Source: CAYMCQ01 sp964389025
GTDB lineage: Bacteria > Verrucomicrobiota > Verrucomicrobiia > Limisphaerales > CAYMCQ01
DNA: 42,642 nt
Reading direction: 5' to 3'
Assembly (NCBI GenBank): GCA_964389025.1
Contig: CAYMCQ010000029.1
Location: forward strand, 1 to 42,642
The notes below the pieces were generated by a model, which was not told where the DNA came from, made no database searches, and saw only the letters and a program-made list of their open reading frames with translations. Shown here one piece after another: positions 1-7,438 of this stretch. Each line of letters begins with the position of its first letter. Position 1 is the first letter of the stretch. The translations under genes and the position numbers were made by a program.

Positions 1-51
1 GCCCTGACTTTCCTTTGAATTTAGGGCGTCGTGGAACTCCGCCCTCCGACG

Positions 52-1869
52 TTACTTTTCTGGATAGCGCCAGACCCAGTCGCCTTGTTTGAAATCCACG
101 CCGCCGCCTTTCGTGAGGACAACTTTTCTGCCGTCATCCGTTTCGTTCCAGCCGACGGAATACAAAATGAATTGCCCATCATCGGTGCGGCGATATTTCA
201 ACGGCTTGCCGCCGATGATGTCGTGCGGAATTTTTTCCATGAACTGTGGCGACAGTGCGTCGAGCGTTTCAGGAAAATTTCCGTGCGCGAGACGATAGCG
301 TTCCAGCGCGATGGCAATTCGCGCCATGTCGGTGAACGATTGCGCCCAGACGAATTTCTTCCACGTTTTGTTAAGCCCCGGCAAAAGCAGACGTGCGAAC
401 CAATGGCGAAACGACAATTTTTTTTGCTCAAAGTCGGCGAAGGCTCTGTCCGCCCGCTTTTCGGCATCGGATGAAAAAGCGCGCGTTTCCAGATTTACAA
501 TTGGCAGAACGTATTCGCTGTGAATCCGAGCAATGCCGACTTTGGCTCGCTCGAACCAACCGCTTGGAATTAGAAAAACTGCGAAGACCTGAAAATCCGT
601 TTTGCTCACCCGAGAATGCTTGTTGTCCTCATCAAAGCCCCATCCGGACAGGGCAACAAGTTCTGCGACTTCTTTTCGATTGCGGCGCAGGAAGTCCAAT
701 ACCCCAATACCGAGAGCGCGCTCGCCTCGCATGGACAATTGATAGTCGGCGAGAAAATCCAGCTTCCCAAATTCGGCATCGAGCGCGGCGAGTTGCGCAT
801 CGTTCCATTTGTGGTCTGCCAATCCTTCCCAAATTGGTTGCAAAGCAAGTTGCAACATGGTGATCCGAACGATGTGCGGTATCAGAAAAGGCTCGCCTCG
901 CACAGAATCTATCAAGCGCATCGAAAGTTTCACATCTTCGAAGGCTTTTTCAGCTTCACCGAGTTCCAGCTCTGCTGACGCGTGTAGTCGAAAGAAGAGA
1001 CTACACTGGTTTATCTTGGTTAAATGCGGCAGCAAGATGCCGGAGGCCGGCTCGGTATTATAATCAATCGAAAACCGGGAGTAAGGGCGCGAGGCGGCTG
1101 CACGGAGTTGCGCCACCTCGGAATCAAATCGGCTCAATGCAAACAAAACGTCGGCGGCAGGACTTTGCGGCTCCGGCGAAACGGGAAAATAATTTGTGAA
1201 GTATGGCTTGCCGCGCTGAGCCTGTTGGAGGCGGAATTGCCCGTCCGTAGCATCCGGTCGGCGGTAGTAGTCCTGCCAGGCCTTTAGATTTGTTTTCTCA
1301 GTTTTTTGCCAATTGCCTGTCGCCGGCTGATCTTTTTCAGAAACAGGGCGATAAATATTTAGAACCAATGGATCAACAAAGTTTGTATTACCACTCATGG
1401 CTTTCCGTTTCGTCTCATCCCAATACCAGGCCACCGAATCCACAAAAATTTTTGCCATTGCGAAATTTTGTTCGTCCGGCACGGGCGGCGGAATAATATC
1501 GGCGAGGTCGAAGTGTTCACCTTTGGCTTCTCCTTCGGCCTTGAATTTTTTCCACGCGTGTTTACCGCGCCAATTTTCCTCGGCGTAAAAAAGCGCAATG
1601 ACTGTGACGAGACAGGCAACGCCAAAAAGGAATCGGCGGAAATTTCGCCAGCAACAGAGCCAACGGATGAACAAAATCACCGCCGCGCAAAAGATGGCGA
1701 TGACTGTCCCAATCACGAGCCTTACTGAAACTGGCAGCGGTTTCGCTGTCGGATAGCCCGCCAAATAAGTCATCACGAAAACGACGACCGCGAACAACGC
1801 GAGCCATGCCATGACCTTGCGCAATCCTGTCAGCGGCTTTTTCCAGATGCTTTTCGGTTGTCCGTTCAT
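52..1869 (-). CDS. Large membrane-anchored protein of unknown function
   Basis: A 605-residue protein with three hydrophobic segments near the N terminus (about residues 16-40, 47-68 and 74-92), followed by a long soluble, probably extracytoplasmic part. The last 100 residues contain a run of the type ALERYRLAHGNFPETLDAL, then a Gly-Lys-Pro-Leu-Lys-Tyr-Arg stretch and LYSVGWNETDDG. This resembles the C-terminal pseudopilin-like region seen in many Verrucomicrobiota and Planctomycetota hypothetical proteins. That resemblance is from family memory, not a search. The gene lies downstream of the sigma/anti-sigma pair in the same direction but is separated from it by a 157-bp hairpin repeat, so co-transcription is uncertain. 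The stop is TAA and the start ATG. No enzymatic motif is visible. Confidence 0.75.
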   Translation of the reverse strand: MNGQPKSIWKKPLTGLRKVMAWLALFAVVVFVMTYLAGYPTAKPLPVSVRLVIGTVIAIFCAAVILFIRWLCCWRNFRRFLFGVACLVTVIALFYAEENWRGKHAWKKFKAEGEAKGEHFDLADIIPPPVPDEQNFAMAKIFVDSVAWYWDETKRKAMSGNTNFVDPLVLNIYRPVSEKDQPATGNWQKTEKTNLKAWQDYYRRPDATDGQFRLQQAQRGKPYFTNYFPVSPEPQSPAADVLFALSRFDSEVAQLRAAASRPYSRFSIDYNTEPASGILLPHLTKINQCSLFFRLHASAELELGEAEKAFEDVKLSMRLIDSVRGEPFLIPHIVRITMLQLALQPIWEGLADHKWNDAQLAALDAEFGKLDFLADYQLSMRGERALGIGVLDFLRRNRKEVAELVALSGWGFDEDNKHSRVSKTDFQVFAVFLIPSGWFERAKVGIARIHSEYVLPIVNLETRAFSSDAEKRADRAFADFEQKKLSFRHWFARLLLPGLNKTWKKFVWAQSFTDMARIAIALERYRLAHGNFPETLDALSPQFMEKIPHDIIGGKPLKYRRTDDGQFILYSVGWNETDDGRKVVLTKGGGVDFKQGDWVWRYPEK

Positions 1870-1913
1870 AATTTTTTAGGTTGTGAGATTGGGGCGTGCT
1901 TTCGAAATCAGAT

Positions 1914-2070
1914 GGGTGGCACAGGCCTCCGGCCTGTTGTTTCGGGCGTCCCGCCCGAAACCGTTGTGGGGTGTGCGCCGACTTTTGTTTCCACGGACAA
2001 GCAGCAGCGTGCGGCATCTGACGAAATCCGGCGGGACGCCGGATTTGACGGGCGAGACGCCCGTGCCACC
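1914..2070. repeat. Intergenic hairpin repeat, family 1, copy 1
   Basis: Nested inverted repeats begin with GGTGGCACAGG and end with GCCCGTGCCACC. Inside are GCCTCCGGCCTGT, CGGGCGTCCCGCCCGAAAC and CCGGCGGGACGCCGG. A second copy of the same architecture is at 7283-7436. Short reading frames cross it on both strands but they consist of the repeat itself and are not credible genes. Confidence 0.85.
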
Positions 2071-2090
2071 ATTTTGAAAACACGCCATCA

Positions 2091-2522
2091 TCAGCTTATT
2101 GCAAATTCATTCCGCAATTCGCTGCGCGGTTTGGGCGGGAACAATTTTCGCGGCCCGGCCATCGGCGTTTCGCGCGGCTCGATCAACTCGGCCAGAATCA
2201 TTTTCTGCTGCTTGAGCACCATCCGCATTTCCGGCGTAAGCGGGGAAACTTTTTTTGTGGCGGTTGTTGAATCGTCGCGCATGGAAAAATTCACGGCGAA
2301 AATCACGAGCCAGACTGCGGCGAGGCCGGCCCAGGCGCGGGGATGAGGCCAGAGGATGGAAGATAGAAGATGGGAGATGGGAGATGGAAAACCGATTTGG
2401 CGCGGGGCGCGGGGCGCGGGGCGATAGGAATTTGCCGAATCAAGAATCTCCTCGCGCCAGTCCGCCGGAATTCTTCGCGGCGATTGGCGCTGCAAACGTT
2501 GTTCGAAATTGTCTGGTTTCAT
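2091..2522 (-). CDS. Putative anti-sigma factor-like single-pass membrane protein
   Basis: A 143-residue protein with a basic, proline-rich N-terminal half, one clear membrane segment (about residues 66-82, WAGLAAVWLVIFAVNFS) and a C-terminal half predicted outside the cytoplasm. Its ATG overlaps the TGA of the upstream ECF sigma factor gene in an ATGA arrangement, so the two are translationally coupled. A small membrane protein coupled to an ECF sigma factor is typically its anti-sigma regulator, with a cytoplasmic N-terminal sigma-binding part. I see no zinc-binding HxxxCxxC motif, so this would be a non-ZAS type. The anti-sigma role is inferred from position and topology only. Confidence 0.65.
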   Translation of the reverse strand: MKPDNFEQRLQRQSPRRIPADWREEILDSANSYRPAPRAPRQIGFPSPISHLLSSILWPHPRAWAGLAAVWLVIFAVNFSMRDDSTTATKKVSPLTPEMRMVLKQQKMILAELIEPRETPMAGPRKLFPPKPRSELRNEFAIS

Positions 2523-3028
2523 TTTATCTCTTCGTAAAGTGGACGCAGACGCTCCCGCAATTTGTCTATCCCGTAGCGATAACGGCTGGCGGCGGTGTTT
2601 GCCGGAATTTCAAGCGCGGCGGCGATTTCCTCAAAGGTCAATCCCTCCCAAAGTTTTAAGTGGACAACGGCGCGCTGGTCGGCGGGCAATTCGCGCAGGG
2701 CGTCGTCGAGCGCGTTGCGAAAGGATTGTTCATCAGGATCGGACGTGGCGGCGAAGAATGAAATTTCCCCGGCAAGTTGTTCGTAATTTTTTTCGCGCGT
2801 GCTGCGGCGGCGGATCAAATCAATCGCCGCGTTGTGCGCGAGACGGATCAAGAAGGCGCGTTCATCGCGGACGTTTGCGAGCAAATCCGGCTGGCGCGCG
2901 AGCTTGACGAAAATTTCCTGAAGCAAATCGCGCGTGTCAGTTTCGCCGCGCGTGAGGTTCAGCAGGAAGGAAAAAAGCGGCTGGGCGTGGTCGTCGTATA
3001 GACGTTCGAGGTCGAGTGTCGCCCGCAT
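2519..3028 (-). CDS. ECF-type RNA polymerase sigma factor
   Basis: A 169-residue protein of usual ECF length. Region 2 is visible at about residues 10-75 (YDDHAQPLFSFLLNL, then DLLQEIFVKLARQ and the RAFLIRLAHNAAIDLIRRR promoter-melting helix). After an acidic linker, region 4 follows at about 110-165 (LRELPADQRAVVHLKLWEGL, then the TFEEIAAALEIPANTAASR helix-turn-helix that contacts the -35 element). It would direct core RNA polymerase to a dedicated promoter set under control of the protein encoded next to it. The downstream gene overlaps it by 4 bp. The start ATG is the first in frame. No autoregulated promoter could be recognised in the 130 bp upstream, which hold an inverted repeat. Confidence 0.93.
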   Translation of the reverse strand: MRATLDLERLYDDHAQPLFSFLLNLTRGETDTRDLLQEIFVKLARQPDLLANVRDERAFLIRLAHNAAIDLIRRRSTREKNYEQLAGEISFFAATSDPDEQSFRNALDDALRELPADQRAVVHLKLWEGLTFEEIAAALEIPANTAASRYRYGIDKLRERLRPLYEEIK

Positions 3029-3080
3029 CTTTTGACAATGACGCGCGCGGCGATGGAATTTGTCTAGCTTCGAATTCTCC

Positions 3081-3151
3081 GGAGGGGCGAGTTACATGAG
3101 TCCCAAATCAAAGGCGAAACCGAGTCAGGGGCTCGTGTAACTCACCCCTCC
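3081..3151. repeat. Inverted repeat with 20-bp arms bordering the rluE remnant
   Basis: The arm GGAGGGGCGAGTTACATGAG (3081-3100) is mirrored by CTCGTGTAACTCACCCCTCC (3132-3151) with two mismatches around a 31-nt loop. CGAATT-like bases flank both arms. The truncated rluE reading frame begins immediately to its right, so the element may mark the break point. Confidence 0.8.
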
Positions 3152-3160
3152 GAATTTATC

Positions 3161-3390
3161 CCGCCGCGCAATCCGCCCATCCGCTTCCGCAAAAATGTTC
3201 TGACGGCGTGGATCCGGCTGAAGTTGATCGAAGGAAAAATCGCCAAGTGCGCCGCATGACGGCGGCGATTGGACATCCGACGGTGCGATTGATTCGCGTG
3301 CGAATCGGCAGCTTGCGTCTGGAAAATTTGGCCGTGGGAAAATGGAGAGAGATGAAACGGGAAGATGGTGATGCTGCTTTATCCCGTTAA
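3161..3390 (+). pseudogene. rluE: Decayed 23S rRNA pseudouridine synthase (RluE-like), C-terminal fragment
   Basis: Only the last ~75 codons of an RsuA/RluE-family pseudouridine synthase remain. From 3161 one frame reads PPRNPPIRFRKNVLTAW, then IRLKLIEGK. At the A5 run near 3232-3236 one base is missing and reading continues in the next frame as NRQVRRMTAAIGHP, then TVRLIRVRIGSLRLENL and AVGKWREM. The NRQVRRM(T/L) block and PRNPPIR are hallmarks of the RluE C-terminal half. The catalytic Asp domain and the S4-like N terminus are absent: coding stops at the inverted repeat 3081-3151. Nothing suggests expression. A single-base sequencing error could explain the frameshift but not the missing 5' part. 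The stop at 3388-3390 lies one base from the stop of a convergent broken frame. Confidence 0.85.
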
Positions 3391-3391
3391 A

Positions 3392-3854
3392 TTACTTCCA
3401 ATTAGCCATTCCCCAAATAAATCTCAGGAATATTATCGTCCATACGCTAGTCCAAACAGCGCCGCCAACAACTCCTACGGCTGCAGGCGGTAAACCGCGT
3501 AGTTGATGATTAGATCGTCGGATGCGAACAACTGCAACTATTCCAGCAATCAACGCAAAAACGCCAGCGGCAAATGAACGAAATCACGAAATGCCCAAAC
3601 GCCAGCCAGTCTGTGCCGTAAAAAAGAAATGGTTGTGTCGTGTGGGTATCGTTCAATGCCGCGCGAACTTTGAAAATCCACTGAGCCACGGCTGAATTCG
3701 ACTGCTCGTCCGCGCCAAAAACTTTTGCGAGCGTGTCAACTTCCCATCGCAGCGGAATCGCCGTTGCTCCGCTTATGACCAGTCCAAAAATGAACAGCCA
3801 GGTGACAAGGCTCACTCGCTTTTTCAATTGCGCGGCGCGGTTCATGTTAATCAT
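3392..3854 (-). pseudogene. Broken membrane-protein gene (frameshift or chimeric junction)
   Basis: The intact frame starts at 3854 (MINMNRAAQLKKRVS; an internal ATG at 3845 gives MNRAAQ). It has one membrane helix (SLVTWLFIFGLVISG), then a soluble stretch ending DWLAFGHFVISF. It stays open only to 3510 with an implausible Cys/Trp-rich tail. In the neighbouring minus-strand frame, from about 3583 down to a TAA at 3392, the DNA encodes FAAGVFALIAGIVAVVRIRR and a second hydrophobic segment (VVGGAVWTSVWTIIFLRF). So the true coding sequence switches frame between about 3565 and 3590. Either one base was gained or lost, or the 3' half belonged to another gene and was joined here. It overlaps the upstream gene by 8 bp. 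The function is unknown. Confidence 0.65.
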
Positions 3855-4626
3855 TGACCCGACGTTTATTCCATTGTGTATCGGATGACTTCAAACAATC
3901 CACCCAGTGCGTGATGAAAAACTTTTTCTCCGTCGGGAAAAAGTTTTCAGACTTGCCGAGAATTGGCCGCAGCGCCGTCGTCATTTGCAGCATCACGAGG
4001 ATGAAAATCAGCGCCCAAACGCTTAAACCGGACTGCGATTTCGCGTTCGAGTGCGAAAAAGCCGCGTTGAAAAACCGCAGCCCGAAACATGTCGCGATGA
4101 ACCAGAACGCGATGTGCAACGTGCCCATCCAGTTCAGCGATTCGGTGGAAGTGGAAAAAATCAGCGCGACGGGCGCGAAGCCGACCAGCAGCAGCGTCAG
4201 CAGCGTCAGCAAGCCCGCGAGAAATCCGAAGACCTCGCTCAACCGCGCCTGCGAACCGCTCAGGCACGCGAAGATGTAGAGGCTCGGCAGGCAAATCAGC
4301 GCGGAAACCATCAGGCCGCCCGCGATTTTCACCGGCGCAATCCACAATTGATCGCCACGCGAAAATGTTCCGACGATGACGCCATAAACCACCGCGCAGA
4401 CGACGCTGACAAGCAGCATCAAGGCGATCAATTTGCCCGCGCCCGGCTGGCGCAGTTGAAAAATCAGGCGTCGCGGCTGGCGCAAAATCGCTTCGACGGC
4501 GGCGAAGGCGTTCTGGATTGGCGTGCGCTCCTCGGCGTTTTCCCCGAGCGGCGTGGCGCTCGGCGGAGTTGGCCGTGGGATTTGTGGCGGGATTTGCGGG
4601 GGCGGAGTCGGGTTTGTGTTGTCCAT
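3847..4626 (-). CDS. Multi-pass membrane protein, Yip1-like
   Basis: A 259-residue protein with a proline-rich cytoplasmic N terminus (NPTPPPQIPPQIPRPTPP) followed by about five membrane segments (near residues 67-90, 102-122, 130-155, 165-185 and 202-220). A short charged tail follows. The arrangement resembles Yip1-type integral membrane proteins, a weak similarity judged by topology. It is the third gene of a minus-strand run starting with ispH and is followed, with an 8-bp overlap, by the broken gene at 3392-3854. The similar membrane protein at 4651-5364 lies 24 bp upstream, suggesting that the two act together in the envelope. No catalytic motif is seen. Confidence 0.75.
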   Translation of the reverse strand: MDNTNPTPPPQIPPQIPRPTPPSATPLGENAEERTPIQNAFAAVEAILRQPRRLIFQLRQPGAGKLIALMLLVSVVCAVVYGVIVGTFSRGDQLWIAPVKIAGGLMVSALICLPSLYIFACLSGSQARLSEVFGFLAGLLTLLTLLLVGFAPVALIFSTSTESLNWMGTLHIAFWFIATCFGLRFFNAAFSHSNAKSQSGLSVWALIFILVMLQMTTALRPILGKSENFFPTEKKFFITHWVDCLKSSDTQWNKRRVND

Positions 4627-4650
4627 AATTTTATTTGGTTGAGGTTGAGA

Positions 4651-5364
4651 TCAGTCGAACGAGAGCAATTGTTTCGCGGCGCGGAAAACCGTTTCGTAAA
4701 AATTTCCCTGGAACGCCGTCTTGCGCAAAAACTCCACAGGCAAATCCGGCGAGCCGATGAATGGACGCAGGATCCAGGTCAACTGGCTGCCGAGAAATAG
4801 ATTTCCCGCCAGCCACGCGAACAAAACACGCCGCGCGATCCGCCGGCTGCCGCTGAGTTGCTCAAGCAGTCGAACGAGCCGCAAATTCGCCACGACTCCC
4901 GCAAACGCGATGACGAAGACGTGCGTGAGTTGAATAAATGAATACGTCCCCGATGCCTGCGCGTTGACGATAGATGGCGAGTTCCAAACCAGAAACGCCG
5001 CAAGCGGACTGAATGAACCAAGAATCACGCTGGCGATCGTGAAGCTCATCAAAATGGCGAGGAACGATTGCCGGAAGGAAATGTTCAGCCCAAGCAGCGG
5101 CGCGAGCATCCCATTGAGCAGCGCATTGCCGGTCGTGACCAGCAGGATGATGAGCGGAAACTTGATCGCGACGAAAAGCGCGTTCAGTGGGTCGCGCCAT
5201 GCACCCATCGCCGCGCCGTAAAGTCCCGCGCCCAAAAAAATGACCGCGAGATAAACAACCGTTCTTCGAGCGTCGGAATGTTCGATCCAGTCGCGGATCT
5301 GGCCCGTCTCACCGCGCAGCAGCACGGTGACACCTGAGAAGTTTGTGTTCGTTGCTGTCATCAT
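4651..5364 (-). CDS. Multi-pass membrane protein of unknown function
   Basis: A 237-residue hydrophobic protein with about five membrane segments (near residues 34-54, 62-88, 100-127, 142-163 and 180-200). A polar N terminus carries RGETGQIRDWIEH. It has the same general plan as its downstream neighbour and may belong to the same broad superfamily. The start at 5364 overlaps the ispH TGA by four bases (ATGA), so translation is coupled to ispH. A second Met codon at 5361 is an alternative start. There is no visible enzymatic signature. The tight coupling does not necessarily imply a link to isoprenoid synthesis. Confidence 0.75.
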   Translation of the reverse strand: MMTATNTNFSGVTVLLRGETGQIRDWIEHSDARRTVVYLAVIFLGAGLYGAAMGAWRDPLNALFVAIKFPLIILLVTTGNALLNGMLAPLLGLNISFRQSFLAILMSFTIASVILGSFSPLAAFLVWNSPSIVNAQASGTYSFIQLTHVFVIAFAGVVANLRLVRLLEQLSGSRRIARRVLFAWLAGNLFLGSQLTWILRPFIGSPDLPVEFLRKTAFQGNFYETVFRAAKQLLSFD

Positions 5365-6245
5365 TTTATTTCAGCGAACGCCACAAGAGAGTTCTCCAAT
5401 TCAGCGATTGGCGATGCTTCACGCTCAAGCCACGCCTCGACTTCGTCAATCACCGAATCCGGCGTGGAAGTCCCCGCGGTGATTCCCACAACGTCGTCCG
5501 CGCGAAACCACTCCGCCCGCAAATCTTGCGTGGTCTGGACGTGGTGAACGCGCGGACAAAACCGGCTGCAAGTGGCAACAAGCTCGCGCGTGTTGTTGCT
5601 GTTCGCGCCGCCGATGACGATGACTACGTCGCACTGTTGCGCGAGTTCGACTGCGGCGCTTTGACGCTGCTTCGTCGGCTGGCAAACGGTGTCAATGAAA
5701 CGGACTTCAGAATTTGGAAATCTCTGTCGGATGAGTTGAACCAGTGCGCGAACCTTTTCAATCGGCTGAGTCGTTTGCGCTGCGATGCCAAATCGCGGGC
5801 GCTCTTTCAACATCAGCACGTCCGTTTCACTCAAAACAACGTCGAACTCCCGCAAATCTTCCGTCAGCCCGCGAACTTCAGCGTGGTCGCGCTTGCCGAT
5901 GATGATGGGATGAAAACAGTCGTGAACCAGCTTCTCGACCGCGCGATGCGCGACGTGAACGAGCGGACACGTTGCTTCGAGAAGATTCAGTCCGTGTTCG
6001 CGCGCTAAATTTTTACGCTTCTCTGACGCACCATGCGCCGTGATGATTGCGTTTTTCGTGGCGACCCGCGCAGCTTCGGCTTCGACGTGGATTCCTTTGG
6101 CGCGAAGTTCAGCCAGCACAGTTTCGTTGTGGACAAGTTCGCCAAGAATCGTGACGGGTTCAGTCGCAGCTTGAGAAATGGCAAGCGCAATGGCGTCGCG
6201 CACCCCGAAACACATCCCCAAATGTTCTGCTCGAATGATTTTCAT
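5361..6245 (-). CDS. ispH: 4-hydroxy-3-methylbut-2-enyl diphosphate reductase (IspH/LytB)
   Basis: Last enzyme of the MEP isoprenoid pathway, reducing HMBPP to IPP and DMAPP with a [4Fe-4S] cluster in the cytoplasm. The 294 residues cover the whole family length. The three cluster cysteines are present at C12 (MCFGV), C93 (ATCPLVH) and C188 (DTVCQPT). Substrate-binding residues are also present: H39 (ELVHN), H71 (AHGAS), H121/E123 (HAEV), T158/T159 (QTTQ), N215-N217 and S260. It is the first gene of a minus-strand operon with two membrane proteins, the next ATG overlapping its TGA. A perfect 15-bp palindrome ends 5 nt before the ATG and covers a candidate -10 element, so transcription may start only a few bases before the start codon and be repressible. 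Confidence 0.97.
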   Translation of the reverse strand: MKIIRAEHLGMCFGVRDAIALAISQAATEPVTILGELVHNETVLAELRAKGIHVEAEAARVATKNAIITAHGASEKRKNLAREHGLNLLEATCPLVHVAHRAVEKLVHDCFHPIIIGKRDHAEVRGLTEDLREFDVVLSETDVLMLKERPRFGIAAQTTQPIEKVRALVQLIRQRFPNSEVRFIDTVCQPTKQRQSAAVELAQQCDVVIVIGGANSNNTRELVATCSRFCPRVHHVQTTQDLRAEWFRADDVVGITAGTSTPDSVIDEVEAWLEREASPIAELENSLVAFAEIK

Positions 6246-6250
6246 ACTAA

Positions 6251-6265
6251 CTTTGTATTACAAAG
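6251..6265. promoter_or_regulatory. Perfect palindrome CTTTGTATTACAAAG before ispH, candidate operator
   Basis: CTTTGTA-T-TACAAAG is a perfect 7-1-7 palindrome. The identical 15-mer occurs at 7243-7257, the only other place I find it. Here it lies 5 nt before the ispH ATG and overlaps a candidate -10 hexamer. The best candidate binder is the winged-helix regulator encoded at 6304-6612, just upstream. The assignment is inference. Confidence 0.75.
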
Positions 6266-6286
6266 CTTGAGACTGTAGTGGTTCAA
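6257..6286 (-). promoter_or_regulatory. Candidate sigma-70-type promoter of ispH
   Basis: On the minus strand TTGAAC (6286-6281) and TGTAAT (6262-6257) are separated by 18 bp and match the -35/-10 consensus in 4 and 5 of 6 positions. The -10 lies inside the palindrome. The predicted start would leave a leader of only about 4-6 nt before the ATG. Confidence 0.4.
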
Positions 6287-6303
6287 GTTCGTTCAAAGTA
6301 TTT

Positions 6304-6612
6304 TTAACTATCCTTGTTTTGCTGAACTATCTGTTCCAGCAACGTGATGTAGTTCGCAAACGCTTTTCGGCCAGCGGCAGTCAGCGAGCAAGTGGTGAGT
6401 GGACGATTGTTTTGATATGACTTCGAGACGGACACAAAGCCTTCCTCCTGCAACGTGCGCATGTGCGATGTCAGATTTCCGTCGGTCATATTGAGCGTGT
6501 CGCGCAGTTCGGTGAACGAAAGCTCCGGCGAGGCGGCGAGCGCGGCCATGATCGCCAGCCTGCCCTTCTCGTGGATCACACGGTCGAGCTGAAGAAAAAG
6601 TTCCGGGTTCAC
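6304..6612 (-). CDS. Winged-helix transcriptional regulator (HTH_34/MarR-like)
   Basis: About 102 residues starting at a GTG (6612) that overlaps the TGA of the upstream membrane protein in a GTGA arrangement. A longer frame to 6846 exists but reads antisense-like sequence over the neighbour, so I reject it. Contents: LDRVIHEKGRLAIMAAL, then LSFTELRDTLNMTDGNLTSH (the recognition helix region), HMRTLQEEGFVSVSKSY and the wing NNRPLTTCSLTAAGRKAF. This is the single-domain winged-helix family often encoded beside a membrane protein. It is expected to act as a dimer binding a palindrome. The repeated CTTTGTATTACAAAG sites on both sides of this two-gene unit are the obvious candidate targets, which would give autoregulation plus control of ispH. 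Confidence 0.85.
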   Translation of the reverse strand: MNPELFLQLDRVIHEKGRLAIMAALAASPELSFTELRDTLNMTDGNLTSHMRTLQEEGFVSVSKSYQNNRPLTTCSLTAAGRKAFANYITLLEQIVQQNKDS

Positions 6613-7235
6613 GCCGCATTCTTCCCTTTCTCGGTGAAGTAAAGGTAAATGCCGTAAGCCAAGTGCGCGCCGCCAAAAATCGCACCCATCAACCAATGCG
6701 GAGAGAAATTTTGCACTTTCTCGTCCAAAGCATCCATGCCAACAATTGCCAAGCCTGCCAATAGAAATCCCCATCCGAAAAGCCGAATGCCACGTTGCAT
6801 GAAAAACCCTGCCGAATGCAAAGCCAGCCCATACAAAATTGTCCAAATGATCACCAAACAGAACGAAGCCGCCTGATCACTTCCTTGAAACGTTACCCCG
6901 ACGACGACGCCCAAGACCAGTCCCACGAACAATGGTGGAATAATCGCCTGCGCGATTCTGCGAGTCGGCGGTGACCAAAATTTTTCTTCGTGCTTGAGCG
7001 CTTGCCGGCGCACAAGGACAAACGCCCCGGCGATTCCAACCAGACTGACTGCCATCCAATAGATTGAAAATGCTCCAACACTTTCAATTTTCATTGTCCA
7101 GCCGACGAGGGCCGCAACGATGCCGATGACGCCGAGGAACGTTGCAATCGGCGCGAGTGCGCGGCGGTAAAGCGCCGAGCGCTCCATTAAAGTTCGGATG
7201 ACTTGCAGGTTTTCAGCCGCCCAATTCGGTTGCAT
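6609..7235 (-). CDS. Six-helix membrane protein paired with the winged-helix regulator
   Basis: A 208-residue protein with a short amphipathic N terminus (NLQVIRTLMERSALYRR) and about six membrane helices (near residues 28-48, 57-75, 92-116, 122-143, 147-166 and 178-199). No transport or enzyme motif is recognisable. Its stop overlaps the GTG of the regulator downstream, so the two form a translationally coupled pair. Such membrane protein/HTH_34 pairs are frequent in Verrucomicrobiota and Acidobacteria; the partner role is unknown to me. The ATG at 7235 is preceded 7 nt away by the second copy of the 15-bp palindrome, suggesting that the pair is controlled by its own regulator. Confidence 0.8.
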   Translation of the reverse strand: MQPNWAAENLQVIRTLMERSALYRRALAPIATFLGVIGIVAALVGWTMKIESVGAFSIYWMAVSLVGIAGAFVLVRRQALKHEEKFWSPPTRRIAQAIIPPLFVGLVLGVVVGVTFQGSDQAASFCLVIIWTILYGLALHSAGFFMQRGIRLFGWGFLLAGLAIVGMDALDEKVQNFSPHWLMGAIFGGAHLAYGIYLYFTEKGKNAA

Positions 7236-7242
7236 GGGCAGA

Positions 7243-7257
7243 CTTTGTATTACAAAG
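7243..7257. promoter_or_regulatory. Second copy of palindrome CTTTGTATTACAAAG, candidate autoregulatory operator
   Basis: Identical to 6251-6265 and here extended to a 17-bp perfect palindrome (A...T, 7242-7258). It ends 7 nt before the ATG of the membrane protein/regulator unit. As at ispH, a TGTAAT hexamer lies inside it on the minus strand, but no good -35 is visible. Confidence 0.75.
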
Positions 7258-7282
7258 TGATTCTTGGCAAGAACTTTTTTGG

Positions 7283-7436
7283 GGTGGCACAGGCGTCTCG
7301 CCTGTCGTTTCCGGCGTCCCGCCGGAAACCGTCGGCTGGTTCAGGCATTTCCGGCGATCAACAACTGACGACCAACGTATCTCACGACGAAATTCGGCGG
7401 GACGCCGAATTTGACGCGCGAGACGCGCGTGCCACC
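7283..7436. repeat. Intergenic hairpin repeat, family 1, copy 2
   Basis: Same architecture as 1914-2070: GGTGGCACAGG at the left, GTGCCACC at the right, internal CCGGCGTCCCGCCGGAAAC and TTCGGCGGGACGCCGAA. It fills the space between the dehydrogenase 3' end and the promoter of the membrane protein/regulator pair. No gene is supported here. Confidence 0.85.
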
Positions 7437-7438
7437 CT

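Noticed and set aside
1562..2091. Minus-strand frames crossing the family 1 repeat
   Set aside because: Their protein sequence is the translated hairpin (GTGVSPVKSGVPP-type), a well-known source of false genes in this group.
4051..4800. A 249-codon plus-strand frame rich in Arg, Gln and Asp
   Set aside because: It is antisense to two hydrophobic membrane proteins; the composition is the complement of membrane helices.
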